A DNA stretch of 64,000 nt, taken from NCBI GenBank assembly GCA_964588665.1, contig CAZPQQ010000001.1, forward strand, positions 73,063-137,062. The letters are read 5' to 3'. Below are positions 43,652 to 52,286 of the stretch, one piece after another (positions within the stretch are counted from its first letter, which is position 1; each line of letters starts with the position of its first letter). The translations under genes were made by a program, and so were the position numbers. The notes below the pieces were generated by a model, which had not been told where the DNA came from, did no database searches, and saw nothing but the letters and a program-made list of their open reading frames with translations. This stretch comes from UBA2160 sp964588665 (GTDB lineage: Bacteria > Chloroflexota > Dehalococcoidia > Lucifugimonadales > UBA1123).

Positions 43652-45832
43652 TTGTTGAGAGACCTGGTCAAGAAGCAATTTGGGTACGACAGCTTCCTGC
43701 CTCCGCAGGAAGAGATCATGTCGAGCGTGCTGGAGGGCAAAGACAACCTGGTGCTGATGCCCACGGGCGGCGGCAAGTCGCTTTGCTACCAACTGCCCGC
43801 ACTGTCGCTGGAGGGAATTACCCTTGTCGTGTCCCCGTTGATCGCGCTGATGAAAGATCAGGTCGACGCTCTTCGGGGCAACGGGATCGAATCTGGGTAC
43901 GTCAACAGCACACTTTCGCAAAACGAGATCAACGACGTTTTGCGCCGGGCGTTCAACGGCGAGTTGAAGATCCTGTACGTGGCGCCTGAGAGATTGGCGA
44001 TGGCGAATTTCCGTCGTTTCCTTCAGTCGGCGACGTTGAGCCTGATTGCCGTCGACGAAGCCCACTGCATTTCAGAGTGGGGCCATGAGTTCCGGCCCGA
44101 CTACAGGAACCTGAGCTCGCTCAGGACAGCGTTCCCGGATGTTCCGGTCATCGCGCTTACGGCCACGGCCACCGAGCGGGTTCGGCAGGATATCCTCGGC
44201 CAACTCGGCCTCCGCGACCCGAACGTGTTCGTCGCCAGCCTCAACCGACCCAACCTCACGTACTCCGTGCACTCGAAGACCAACCAATACCGCCGCCTCA
44301 CCGGTTATCTGCGGAAGCACGAGGACCGTCCCGCGATTATCTATCGGACGAGCCGTCGGGGCACCGAGGACCTGGCGTCGGTGTTGACGTCTGACGGATT
44401 CCAGGCCGTGGCGTACCACGCCGGGTTGGACGACGATCGGGCGGCGATTCAGGATCGGTTCATCAACGACCACGTCCCGATAGTCGTCGCGACCGTGGCT
44501 TTCGGCATGGGGATCGACAAGCCCGACATCCGCCTCGTGGTCCACTACGACTTACCGTCTTCGATAGAACGGTACTACCAGGAGACCGGCCGCGCCGGTC
44601 GCGACGGGCTGCCCTCCGATTGCGTGCTGTTCTATTCGCCCGGAGACCGCGGCACGCAGGAGTACTTCATCGGCCAGATCGAGGACGAGGCCGAACAGGA
44701 AGGCGCCCGCCGGCGCCTCGAAGCACTGATCGCCTATGCGGAGCTGTCCACATGCCGCCGAGCCCGGCTTCTGGACTACTTCGGCGAGGAGCTGGGTCAG
44801 GAGTGCGACGGATGCGACGTGTGCGTGTCGGTGGATGTGGAGCGTTTCGACGGAACGGTGATCACGCAGAAAATACTCTCGGCCGTGATTCGAACCGGCG
44901 AGCGCTTCGGCGCAGCCCACGTGGCGAGAGTTCTTCGGGGCGGCAAGACGAAACAGATTCGCCAGTTCGGACATGATCGGCTTTCCGTCTACGATATCGT
45001 CGATGATTACTCGGATACGCAAATCCGGGAAATCGTCTCGATGTTGGTTGGTCAAGGGTTGTTGGTCAACAGCGGTCAGTTTCCCACGCTCTCCGTGACT
45101 CCAACAGGGCGAGAGGCTCTCCAACCCGAGGCAGAGGTCCTTCTTCCGGTGCTTGAGACCGTTGAGTCGGAGCCGAGTTTTGGCGCGTCTCAGGCGGAAT
45201 ACGATTCCTCGTTGTTTGAAAAGTTACGCAGCCTGCGCGTGAAACTCGCCCGAGACCGAGGAGTCCCGCCTTATGTGATCTTCGGAGACGTGCCGTTGCA
45301 GCAGATGGCCCAATACTATCCGCAATCCGAAGAGACGTTCCTTCAGATTTCCGGGGTCGGCGAGGTCAAGCTGCATCTTCTCGGAGCCGCGTTCTTAACC
45401 GTGATCCAAGATCACGCGCGGCTCCACGGACACAAGGACTTGCTCGTTGGCAGGTCCAACGATGGCCCGAGGTCCGGACGCGGATCGAATTCGCGAAGCC
45501 GCGAAACCGACTCTATCGCCGACACCGTTCGCCAGACCCGTGTGCTTTTGCTCGAAAAGCTTCCGATCGACGAGATCGCGAGTTCACGGCGTGTGACGCA
45601 GCGCACCATTGTCGATCATGTGGCGCGTTTGATTGAATCCGGTGACGTGGATGCCGCAGAGTATCTCGTGCCGACCGGCGGTCGCCTCGACCGCATTCGG
45701 GAAGCGTTCCGCGTCCACGGCTACTACTCGCTGCGGACGGTCCGCGACTTCGTCGGAGACGGTTTCTCGTACGACGAGCTCATGATCGCCCGGGCGTACC
45801 TGAAAGCAACAAACCCAGACGCTCAGCCTTAA
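43652..45832 (+). CDS. recQ: ATP-dependent DNA helicase RecQ
   Basis: About 726 residues. Helicase motifs include TGGGKS (Lys42), DEAH (Asp135), TATATERVRQDI and Q-E-T-G-R-A-G-R-D-G. The zinc-binding domain has C-R-R-A-R-L-L-D-Y-F-G-E-E and C-D-G-C-D-V-C, then a winged-helix RQC domain. An HRDC domain follows (FGDVPLQQMAQYYPQSEETF), then an HTH_40-type C-terminus. I prefer the TTG at 43652 with GGGAG upstream; a GTG at 43613 is possible. Last gene of the panE operon. Confidence 0.93.
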   Translation: MLRDLVKKQFGYDSFLPPQEEIMSSVLEGKDNLVLMPTGGGKSLCYQLPALSLEGITLVVSPLIALMKDQVDALRGNGIESGYVNSTLSQNEINDVLRRAFNGELKILYVAPERLAMANFRRFLQSATLSLIAVDEAHCISEWGHEFRPDYRNLSSLRTAFPDVPVIALTATATERVRQDILGQLGLRDPNVFVASLNRPNLTYSVHSKTNQYRRLTGYLRKHEDRPAIIYRTSRRGTEDLASVLTSDGFQAVAYHAGLDDDRAAIQDRFINDHVPIVVATVAFGMGIDKPDIRLVVHYDLPSSIERYYQETGRAGRDGLPSDCVLFYSPGDRGTQEYFIGQIEDEAEQEGARRRLEALIAYAELSTCRRARLLDYFGEELGQECDGCDVCVSVDVERFDGTVITQKILSAVIRTGERFGAAHVARVLRGGKTKQIRQFGHDRLSVYDIVDDYSDTQIREIVSMLVGQGLLVNSGQFPTLSVTPTGREALQPEAEVLLPVLETVESEPSFGASQAEYDSSLFEKLRSLRVKLARDRGVPPYVIFGDVPLQQMAQYYPQSEETFLQISGVGEVKLHLLGAAFLTVIQDHARLHGHKDLLVGRSNDGPRSGRGSNSRSRETDSIADTVRQTRVLLLEKLPIDEIASSRRVTQRTIVDHVARLIESGDVDAAEYLVPTGGRLDRIREAFRVHGYYSLRTVRDFVGDGFSYDELMIARAYLKATNPDAQP

Positions 45833-46062
45833 CCTTGGGCTTCCACTATGCCGTTTCTAGCAGAACCAAGGCCATCGACTACGCGTCGCCGCTTCTTCCG
45901 TCCCTCTCGTCCCTTGAGTCCTTTCGGACCACGAGTCTGAGGCAGCCGGATCATGGCATCGCGGCATAAAGTGGCGCGAAACAACCGGTTGCGAGATAAT
46001 GCAAGTCGCGTCCGCGCGAATCAGGCACAAGAATCGCGGACCGCAGCCCACAGGAGGGTTGA

Positions 46063-47745
46063 ATGGAAACCCCGTCACAACAAGCCGGGGCAGGCTCGAA
46101 GCATGCCCCGGCGCCTCGTCAGGATGACTTCATACAACTGCCGCGTCGAACGGTGGTGCTCACCATGGCCGGAGTCATGCTGGCCATGTTCCTCGCGTCG
46201 CTGGATCAGACCGTCGTCGGCACCGCGATGCCTCGCATCATCGCCGATCTGGGCGGCTTCGACCGGTTCACCTGGGTGACCACCGCGTATCTCGTGGCGT
46301 CGACGACCGTCGTTCCCGTCGTCGGACGGCTAACCGACATGTCCGGCCGCAAAATGTTCTATATCGCGGGGATCGTGGTTTTCGCCTCTGGCTCGGTTGC
46401 CGCCGGCCTGAGCGGGACGATGAACCAGCTTATACTCTCGCGGGCGCTGCAGGGCGTGGGCGGCGGCGTCATAATGGCGATCTCGTTCGTCTCAATCGCG
46501 GACCTGTTCCCCCCCGAAGACCGAGGCAAATTCCAAGGCCTGATGGCCGGCGTGTTCGGTCTGTCGTCAATCCTCGGCCCGACCCTCGGTGGATTCATCG
46601 CCGACAACCTGTCATGGAACTGGGTGTTTCTGGTCAACGTGCCGATCTCCGTTCCGATTATCGGTCTGTTCATTAGATTCTTCCCTGACACCAGAAGACC
46701 CGGAAGCGAAGACGACCGCCAATTAGACTACCTTGGAATGGCGACGCTGGTTCTGGGCGTGGTGCCCCTGCTGCTCGGACTGTCCTGGGGAGGCGTGCAG
46801 TACGAATGGGTTTCGGTGCAGGTCATCGGCGCGCTCGGGTTCGGACTTGCGATGTCGATCGTCTTCGTAATAGTCGAGTCGAAAACCGCGGCGCCGATAA
46901 TGCCGTTGGACATCTACAAAAACCGCATGGTGACGGTGTCGCTGATCGCGATATTCCTCACCGGGTTCGGGATGTTCGGCGCGATCATATTCATTCCGTT
47001 GTTCTTCCAGGGCGTGCTGGGGGCTTCAGCCACGTCGAGCGGGAGCTTCCTGACGCCGATGATGATGGGAGTCGTCTTCGGGGCGGCCCTTTCTGGCCAG
47101 ATGCTGTCGAGAACCGGAGGGCACTACAGGATTCAGGCGTTGATCGGCATCTCGATCATGACCACGGGGATGTACTTGATCGGGAACATGGACGAGACGA
47201 CCCGATTTGGCACGGCGGTGGGGTATCTGATCGTGATGGGGTTTGGCCTTGGGACGACTTTCCCTGTGTTCACGCTGGCCGTGCAAAACTCGGTGCCGTT
47301 CAGCGTGATGGGGATCGCCACGTCGGCGACTCAGTTCTACCGCTCGATCGGCGGCATGCTGGGTCTGGCCATTTTGGGCGCCGTGATGGCCAATCGATTC
47401 GCGTCGAGGCTGGCCGATACGATGACCGATGCGCTCACGCAAGCTCTGCCGCCGGGCCAGTTCGAAACTTTGCAAGGCAACCCACAGGCTCTCGTCAACC
47501 CCGAAGCGCTCTTGACCCTTCGCGAAGGTCTCGAGCAAGCGGGTCCCGAGGGCGCCGCGAAGGCCGACCAGCTTGTCGCGCTCATGAAATCCGCGCTGGC
47601 GGGGGCAATCGGGGATGTCTTCACCATAAGCGTCGTCGTCGTGGCAAGCGCGTTCGTTGTGACTTTGTTCTTGCGACAGCCCAAAGTCCAACGCGAAGAA
47701 ACCACGCGACTCAGTGCGGCCCCAGGCGTCGCCGACAGCGACTGA
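46063..47745 (+). CDS. MFS transporter, DHA2 (EmrB/QacA) family drug exporter
   Basis: 560 residues with about 14 membrane helices. The early motif LDQTVVGTAMPRIIADLGG and motif A-like VGRLTDMSGRKMFYI match the DHA2 family; L-G-P-T-L-G-G-F and F-L-V-N-V-P-I fit its motif C region. Proton-driven efflux of drugs or other organic cations is the usual role. The long last loop (residues 450-515) is typical of the family. ATG at 46063 follows CAGGAGGGTTG. Confidence 0.92.
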   Translation: METPSQQAGAGSKHAPAPRQDDFIQLPRRTVVLTMAGVMLAMFLASLDQTVVGTAMPRIIADLGGFDRFTWVTTAYLVASTTVVPVVGRLTDMSGRKMFYIAGIVVFASGSVAAGLSGTMNQLILSRALQGVGGGVIMAISFVSIADLFPPEDRGKFQGLMAGVFGLSSILGPTLGGFIADNLSWNWVFLVNVPISVPIIGLFIRFFPDTRRPGSEDDRQLDYLGMATLVLGVVPLLLGLSWGGVQYEWVSVQVIGALGFGLAMSIVFVIVESKTAAPIMPLDIYKNRMVTVSLIAIFLTGFGMFGAIIFIPLFFQGVLGASATSSGSFLTPMMMGVVFGAALSGQMLSRTGGHYRIQALIGISIMTTGMYLIGNMDETTRFGTAVGYLIVMGFGLGTTFPVFTLAVQNSVPFSVMGIATSATQFYRSIGGMLGLAILGAVMANRFASRLADTMTDALTQALPPGQFETLQGNPQALVNPEALLTLREGLEQAGPEGAAKADQLVALMKSALAGAIGDVFTISVVVVASAFVVTLFLRQPKVQREETTRLSAAPGVADSD

Positions 47746-47760
47746 ACTCGTCGCCGAAAG

Positions 47761-48831
47761 CTACTTCAAGACACAGACGGCGTAGACCTGCATGGCCCAG
47801 TCTGTTCCCTCGGGACCGTTCGCCTTGACCCTCCACGCGGAGCCGTCGAGCAGAGGCAGACTGAACCGAACGAACACGTCGTCCCGGTGTACGGCGAACC
47901 CGCCTCCCAGGACGGTCCTGTCTGCGCCGCAGGGAATTTCGATGGTCAACTCGGCGGACTGCGTCTCGACGTTTTGCGAGACAATGACGTGATCACCGAC
48001 GCCGCCTGCCGGTCCCACCGGCCCCGCGTCACCCTTGTCTCCCTTGGGTCCGCCCGGATCGCCAGCCGGCCCCTGTGCTCCAACCGGTCCCGCTGGCCCA
48101 ACCGGCCCTGCCGATCCCGTGAGCCCAATTGGCCCAATCACGCCTTGGACGCCCTGGATGCCCAGAGGTCCAGCCGGCCCTTCCGGTCCCGTCAGCCCCT
48201 CTGGTCCAAGCGGGCCCTCTGGTCCCGCGACTCCCTCTGGTCCGGGCGGTCCTTCAGGTCCGTCGGGGCCCGGAGGTCCGAGTACGCCCCTGTCGCCGAA
48301 TTTGCCTTGTTCTCCGGTGGCGCCCGTGGGACCTTGTGGACCGCGATCGCCCGTAAGTCCGATCAATCCTTGTATCCCTGGACCGCCCGGTTCGCCCTTG
48401 GGGCCTTCCGGTCCGGGCGAACCCGTGGCGTCTGTTTCGCCTTGCACGCCTGTGGCGCCTTGAACGCCAGCCGCCCCATTGGCGGCGGGCCGTTCGGCCT
48501 CTGCGGCGTCGCCTTCCGGCGCTTCGGCTGGAGCTTCGCTTCCGTCTTCCGTCGCGTCGGCTTCACCCTCGCCGCCGCCTTCATTCGGCTCAGCGCCTTC
48601 GGATTCATTCGCCTCCGTCGTATCCACGGCTTCCTCGTCGCCCAGGAACGGTATATATCCGCAAGCTAGAGTGAGGAACAAAACGCCTGCCAGCAGCACG
48701 GGCGAGAGCAGTCCGACGCCTCTCTTCGACGAGCGGCGCGGAGAGGCGTCGCCGTCGATCGCAGTCTCCGGAGACGGGGCTGCAGATGCCGGAGTTTGGT
48801 GGTCTTCGTTCGCTTTTGATCGGTCAGTCAT
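47761..48831 (-). CDS. Membrane-anchored protein with a collagen-like Gly-X-Y region
   Basis: 356 residues. A short N-terminal cytoplasmic part is followed by one membrane segment ending LTLACG, so it may be a lipoprotein. Next comes an acidic Glu/Asp/Ala stretch, then about 150 residues of Gly-X-Y triplets (G-P-P-G-P-D-G-P-E-G-P-P-G-P-E-G and similar). The last 70 residues form a compact C-terminal domain with two Cys. Such proteins form surface triple-helical stalks. The convergent neighbour is an MFS exporter. Confidence 0.88.
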   Translation of the reverse strand: MTDRSKANEDHQTPASAAPSPETAIDGDASPRRSSKRGVGLLSPVLLAGVLFLTLACGYIPFLGDEEAVDTTEANESEGAEPNEGGGEGEADATEDGSEAPAEAPEGDAAEAERPAANGAAGVQGATGVQGETDATGSPGPEGPKGEPGGPGIQGLIGLTGDRGPQGPTGATGEQGKFGDRGVLGPPGPDGPEGPPGPEGVAGPEGPLGPEGLTGPEGPAGPLGIQGVQGVIGPIGLTGSAGPVGPAGPVGAQGPAGDPGGPKGDKGDAGPVGPAGGVGDHVIVSQNVETQSAELTIEIPCGADRTVLGGGFAVHRDDVFVRFSLPLLDGSAWRVKANGPEGTDWAMQVYAVCVLK

Positions 48832-49037
48832 AACAATAGCTTATGCAGGATGCCCACAGTCGCCAACGGGATTGCCCCCAATGTTCGTTTGATGCAGCCT
48901 ACGGTCTTTGATATGGCATGGACACCGCGACTGCCACTTTCTACAATATTCTCGGGCGCCAACCGGTGACGACCGGTTCGCGGCTCATAAAGATATATGG
49001 TCATCGACCGGGGCAACTAAACAGCGGAGACGTCGGA

Positions 49038-49637
49038 ATGAATCTGAGCAAGAAGAGACTGGGGGTAACCGCGGGCGCGTTGACGATCGCCGGCCTGTTC
49101 GTGATCTTGATGGCCATAGGCCTGACGAACGATTCATCGGTGACCGGGCGCAGCGGCATCACCAGAGTCGGCAAACCGGCTGAGTCGTTTTCCATGCCGC
49201 TCATCGGCGGGGGCGCGTTCGATGCAGCAGAGCATCGTGGAAAGCCGATGGTGATCAACTTCTGGGCTTCTTGGTGCCCGCCATGCAGGCAGGAATCTCC
49301 GGGGTTCGAGCGGACCTGGGGGACCTACGCGGACAAAGGCATCGTGTTCGTTGGCGTCGACATCCAGGATGGAGAAGAGGTGGCCCAGGCGTATGTCGAC
49401 GAGTTTGGCTTGACGTTTCCTAACGGCAGAGACCTCGACGGCACGATAACCGTGGACTACGGCGTGATCGGATTGCCGGTCACGTTCTTCGTCGATGCCG
49501 ATGGCATGGTCCAGGGGCGATGGGTGGGAGCGTTGGCTGAGAGCAAGCTTGTGGACTGGGTCGAAGCTCTTCTAGCTGGCGTCAGCCCGTCGGGCGACGC
49601 TGAAGGCGAGACGCCGGGCGGCTTCCAGAAGTTCTAG
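49038..49637 (+). CDS. TlpA-family thiol-disulfide oxidoreductase
   Basis: 199 residues. N-terminal membrane anchor (LTIAGLFVILMAIGL), then a thioredoxin fold with N-F-W-A-S-W-C-P-P-C-R active site and G-L-P-V-T-F-F-V cis-Pro loop. Acts outside the membrane in cytochrome c maturation or redox homeostasis; no ccm genes are visible. ATG at 49038 with a GGAG site; earlier in-frame starts exist but add implausible residues. Confidence 0.9.
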   Translation: MNLSKKRLGVTAGALTIAGLFVILMAIGLTNDSSVTGRSGITRVGKPAESFSMPLIGGGAFDAAEHRGKPMVINFWASWCPPCRQESPGFERTWGTYADKGIVFVGVDIQDGEEVAQAYVDEFGLTFPNGRDLDGTITVDYGVIGLPVTFFVDADGMVQGRWVGALAESKLVDWVEALLAGVSPSGDAEGETPGGFQKF

Positions 49638-49658
49638 TGAACCCGCGCCGCCGACGGG

Positions 49659-50141
49659 CCTTCGACAAGCTCAGGCCGAACGGTAAACCAACACCTCAAC
49701 CCGTCCGCGACATGCTCGCGTCAAAAGTCGCGTGGGTGTTTTCCGTTCGGGGTGAGCCTGTCAAACCCTGGCCCGGCCTGCTCCTCGCTCCTACGGATGC
49801 CGCGGGGGTGTTTTCCGTTCGGGGTGAGCCTGTCGAACCCTGGCCCGGCCTGCTCCTCGCACCTACGGATGTCGCCGGGGTGTTTCCCGTTCGGGGTGAG
49901 CCTGTCGAACCTTGGCCCGGCCTGCTCCGCGCTCCTACGGATGCCGCGGGGGTGTTTTCCGTTCGGGGTGAGCCTGTCGAACCCNNNNNNNNNNNNNNNN
50001 NNNNNNNNNNNNNNNNNNNNNNNNNNNNNNNNNNNNNNNNNNNNNNNNNNNNNNNNNNNNNNNNNNNNNNNNNNNNNNNNNNNNGGGTGTTTTCCGTTCG
50101 GGGTGAGCCTGTCGAACCCTGGCCCGGCCTGCTCCTCGCTC
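49659..50141 (+). repeat. 72-bp tandem array built on the dispersed palindromic element, with a gap
   Basis: An inverted copy (CCTTCGACAAGCTCAGGCCG) lies at 49659-49683. From about 49736 a unit of 72 bases recurs at 49808, 49880, 49952 and again after the unresolved stretch near 50087. Each unit has GTTTTCCGTTCGGGGTGAGC, then GTCGAACC and a CTGGCCCGGCCTGCTCC segment. The frame looks open on both strands only because it is repetitive; it is not a gene. Confidence 0.85.
49985..50084. other. Assembly gap (100 unresolved bases)
   Basis: Exactly 100 N, the usual placeholder for a scaffold gap of unknown size. It lies inside the tandem array, so the true number of repeats is unknown and coordinates beyond it could shift. 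Confidence 0.95.
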
Positions 50142-51779
50142 CTAAGGATACAGCGAGAAGTCGAAGCCCTCTTTGACGATGCATTCCACGAGCGCCGGGG
50201 CGCCCGTCTTCGTGATCTCGATGGCTTGCGTTAGCGCGGGGACGATCTCCTCGGGCTGCTCGACGCGGACCGCCCAGCCGCCGAGGGCTTTGGCCACCGC
50301 ACGGTAATCGCCGCCCTGGTAGACGGAGCCGTACTTCTCGATCGCCATCGGCATCGTGTCTCGCTCGATGGCCATGGCCCCGTTGTTGAACACGATCGTC
50401 AGGATGCCAATGCTGTTCCTCACGGCCGTCTCGAGGTCCATGCCGACCATGCCGATTGCCGCGTCGCCCATGATGTTGATGCACAGCTTGTCGGGTTCGG
50501 CGAGTTTGGCGCCCATCGTGATGCCCAGTCCGTACCCGAGCTGCGTAGACTTTCCCCAGCCCTGGTATGTCCGTGGTGCGACGCTCTCCCAGAAGGGCGT
50601 AAGCTGGTCGCGCGGGCTGCCGGCGTCGTGGGTGACGATGGTGTTCGGTCGGTCCACCAGGTGCATCAAATCCCAGATTATTCGGTACTGGTTCAGCGGC
50701 GTTTCGCGGGACGTCAGCTGGGGCATCCATTCGTCCAGCCATTCCTTCTTGACCGCCTGGACGTTCGCCGCGGTTTGGTAGTCGTTCCGATTGCCTGCGC
50801 CATTGGTTCGGGTCTCGATTTCGGCGATCACGGCTTGGAGGGTGAGTTTGGCGTCGCCGATCAGCGCCAGGTCCGCCGCGTAGTCCTTGTGCACGTCCAT
50901 GGCGTCGTTGGTCGAGTGGATGATGACCTTGCCAGACGGAATCTTCTTCGCGTAGGAAGACCGCGCGAAGCTGCATCCGATTCCGAAGACCACATCGGCC
51001 TGGTCGAGAAACACGGAGATGGGCTTGGTCGTGGAGACCGCCGAAGCGCCCAGCGAGAGCGGGTGGTTCTCCGGAAAACCGCTCTTGCCCGCCATGGTCG
51101 TCATGACAGGCGCCTGAAGCAACTCCGCGAGTTGTTCGAGCTCGGCCGTAGCTTCAGCGTACATCACGCCCTGGCCCGTGTGGATCACGAGGTTCTTGGC
51201 GTTCAGCAGCGCAGTCACGACCTCGCCGACGTCGTGTGGGTCGGGAGCTGTGCGGTTCGATGTCACCGGCCTGTATTCGAGCTCACCGGGGTATGTGGCC
51301 GCGCCAACGTCGGTGGGCAATTCGACTAGCACCGGGCCGCCCTTTCCGGTTCGAAGATGGTAGAAGGCGCGGCGCATGAGCTCGGGGACGCGCTCGATTC
51401 GGTTGATCTGGGCCGCCCACTTGGTCACGCGTTCATAATGAGGCACCGCGAAGAAGTTCGGGTCGACGTTCAGGCGATCGGTCGCCGAGCCGCCCGGCAG
51501 CAGCAAGACGGGGACGTTGTCGCCGAACGCCTGGATCGCGCCGGGCAAGGAGTTCTCGGACCCCGGGCCTTGCTGCATCGAGAACACACCGAGGCGTTTG
51601 CCGTTGGTCGTGCGGCTGATGCCGTCTGCAATCGCCGCGCCGATGCGTTCCTGGCGGCAGATGATCGGCCTGATGTCCAGTCGCGCGGCCGCATCGATCA
51701 GCGGCTGGCTCGGGAATGCCGCGAGGAACTCGGTCCCTTCGCGCTTCAGTATCTCCGCGACCGCTTCGACCCCGTTCAT
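50142..51779 (-). CDS. Thiamine-pyrophosphate enzyme, acetolactate-synthase-like
   Basis: 545 residues. Three-domain TPP enzyme: PYR domain with Q-E-R-I-G-A-A-I-A-D (catalytic Glu region), central Rossmann domain, and PP domain with GDAAIGMVGMDLETAVRNSI (Mg/TPP motif G-D-x-x; N-x-x... later). Related to the acetolactate synthase/benzoylformate decarboxylase superfamily; substrate not assignable. A close paralogue follows at 52287. ATG at 51779 with GGAGTC upstream. The end lies next to the tandem array. Confidence 0.88.
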   Translation of the reverse strand: MNGVEAVAEILKREGTEFLAAFPSQPLIDAAARLDIRPIICRQERIGAAIADGISRTTNGKRLGVFSMQQGPGSENSLPGAIQAFGDNVPVLLLPGGSATDRLNVDPNFFAVPHYERVTKWAAQINRIERVPELMRRAFYHLRTGKGGPVLVELPTDVGAATYPGELEYRPVTSNRTAPDPHDVGEVVTALLNAKNLVIHTGQGVMYAEATAELEQLAELLQAPVMTTMAGKSGFPENHPLSLGASAVSTTKPISVFLDQADVVFGIGCSFARSSYAKKIPSGKVIIHSTNDAMDVHKDYAADLALIGDAKLTLQAVIAEIETRTNGAGNRNDYQTAANVQAVKKEWLDEWMPQLTSRETPLNQYRIIWDLMHLVDRPNTIVTHDAGSPRDQLTPFWESVAPRTYQGWGKSTQLGYGLGITMGAKLAEPDKLCINIMGDAAIGMVGMDLETAVRNSIGILTIVFNNGAMAIERDTMPMAIEKYGSVYQGGDYRAVAKALGGWAVRVEQPEEIVPALTQAIEITKTGAPALVECIVKEGFDFSLYP

Positions 51780-52286
51780 GTGAGTGACTCCTTATGTGTG
51801 TTCGCTCGGTGGCCTCGACGTCGGGGCGTCACTGACGCTGGCCGAATCTGGATACCGCTTCGACCACTTGAGTCGCCTCGAAACTTCGCCAGCCCAGTGG
51901 ATAAGCAGCTTGGTGAATCCGAAACGCCGATTCCGAGTGACTCGCCGACATCATCTTTTATCCGTTCGTCCTGAGCCTGTCGAAGGACTTCGACGTAAAA
52001 GGTCTCGCGGTGCGGGCGGTGTGGCGGTTCGAAAATCTTTGCGTCTGGCCGATTGCGATTCGGCACCGGCTTGTGGTTCGACAAGCTTACCACGAACGGA
52101 CTAAATCCCTCGCGCGTCCCTGATGAATCCACCTCTTGACAGGCTCATCACGAACGGAGCCGGTTCAGTCCGCCCGTCGACTTGAACCGATCATGCGACA
52201 GGCCCTGCGCGAACGGAGAATCCATCCCACCGTTCGCGCCGAGCCTGTTTATTGCATCCGCGAAATTGCGTCGATCCGATCTTCGC
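51780..52286. repeat. Intergenic region rich in the dispersed palindromic element
   Basis: Contains at least four copies of the element core: CCGTTCGTCCTGAGCCTGTC (51962-51981), inverted copies at about 52078-52100 and 52136-52160, and CCGTTCGCGCCGAGCCTG (52229-52246). They alternate in orientation and would form hairpins between the two TPP-enzyme genes. No gene seen. Confidence 0.75.

Noticed and set aside
48035..48463. Plus-strand Pro/Gly-rich frame in the collagen-like gene
   Set aside because: Antisense of Gly-X-Y codons naturally reads as Pro/Gly-rich; the minus-strand protein has anchor, acidic linker and cap domain.
9741..49700. Possible CRISPR array from short repeated units
   Set aside because: The repeated units in the window are a palindromic element and a 72-bp tandem; there are no unique spacers of constant length and no cas genes.
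49637..50234. Proteins rich in VRGEPVEPWPG-type repeats on either strand of the array
   Set aside because: They only translate the 72-bp repeat and the unresolved bases; no start, domain or codon bias supports them.
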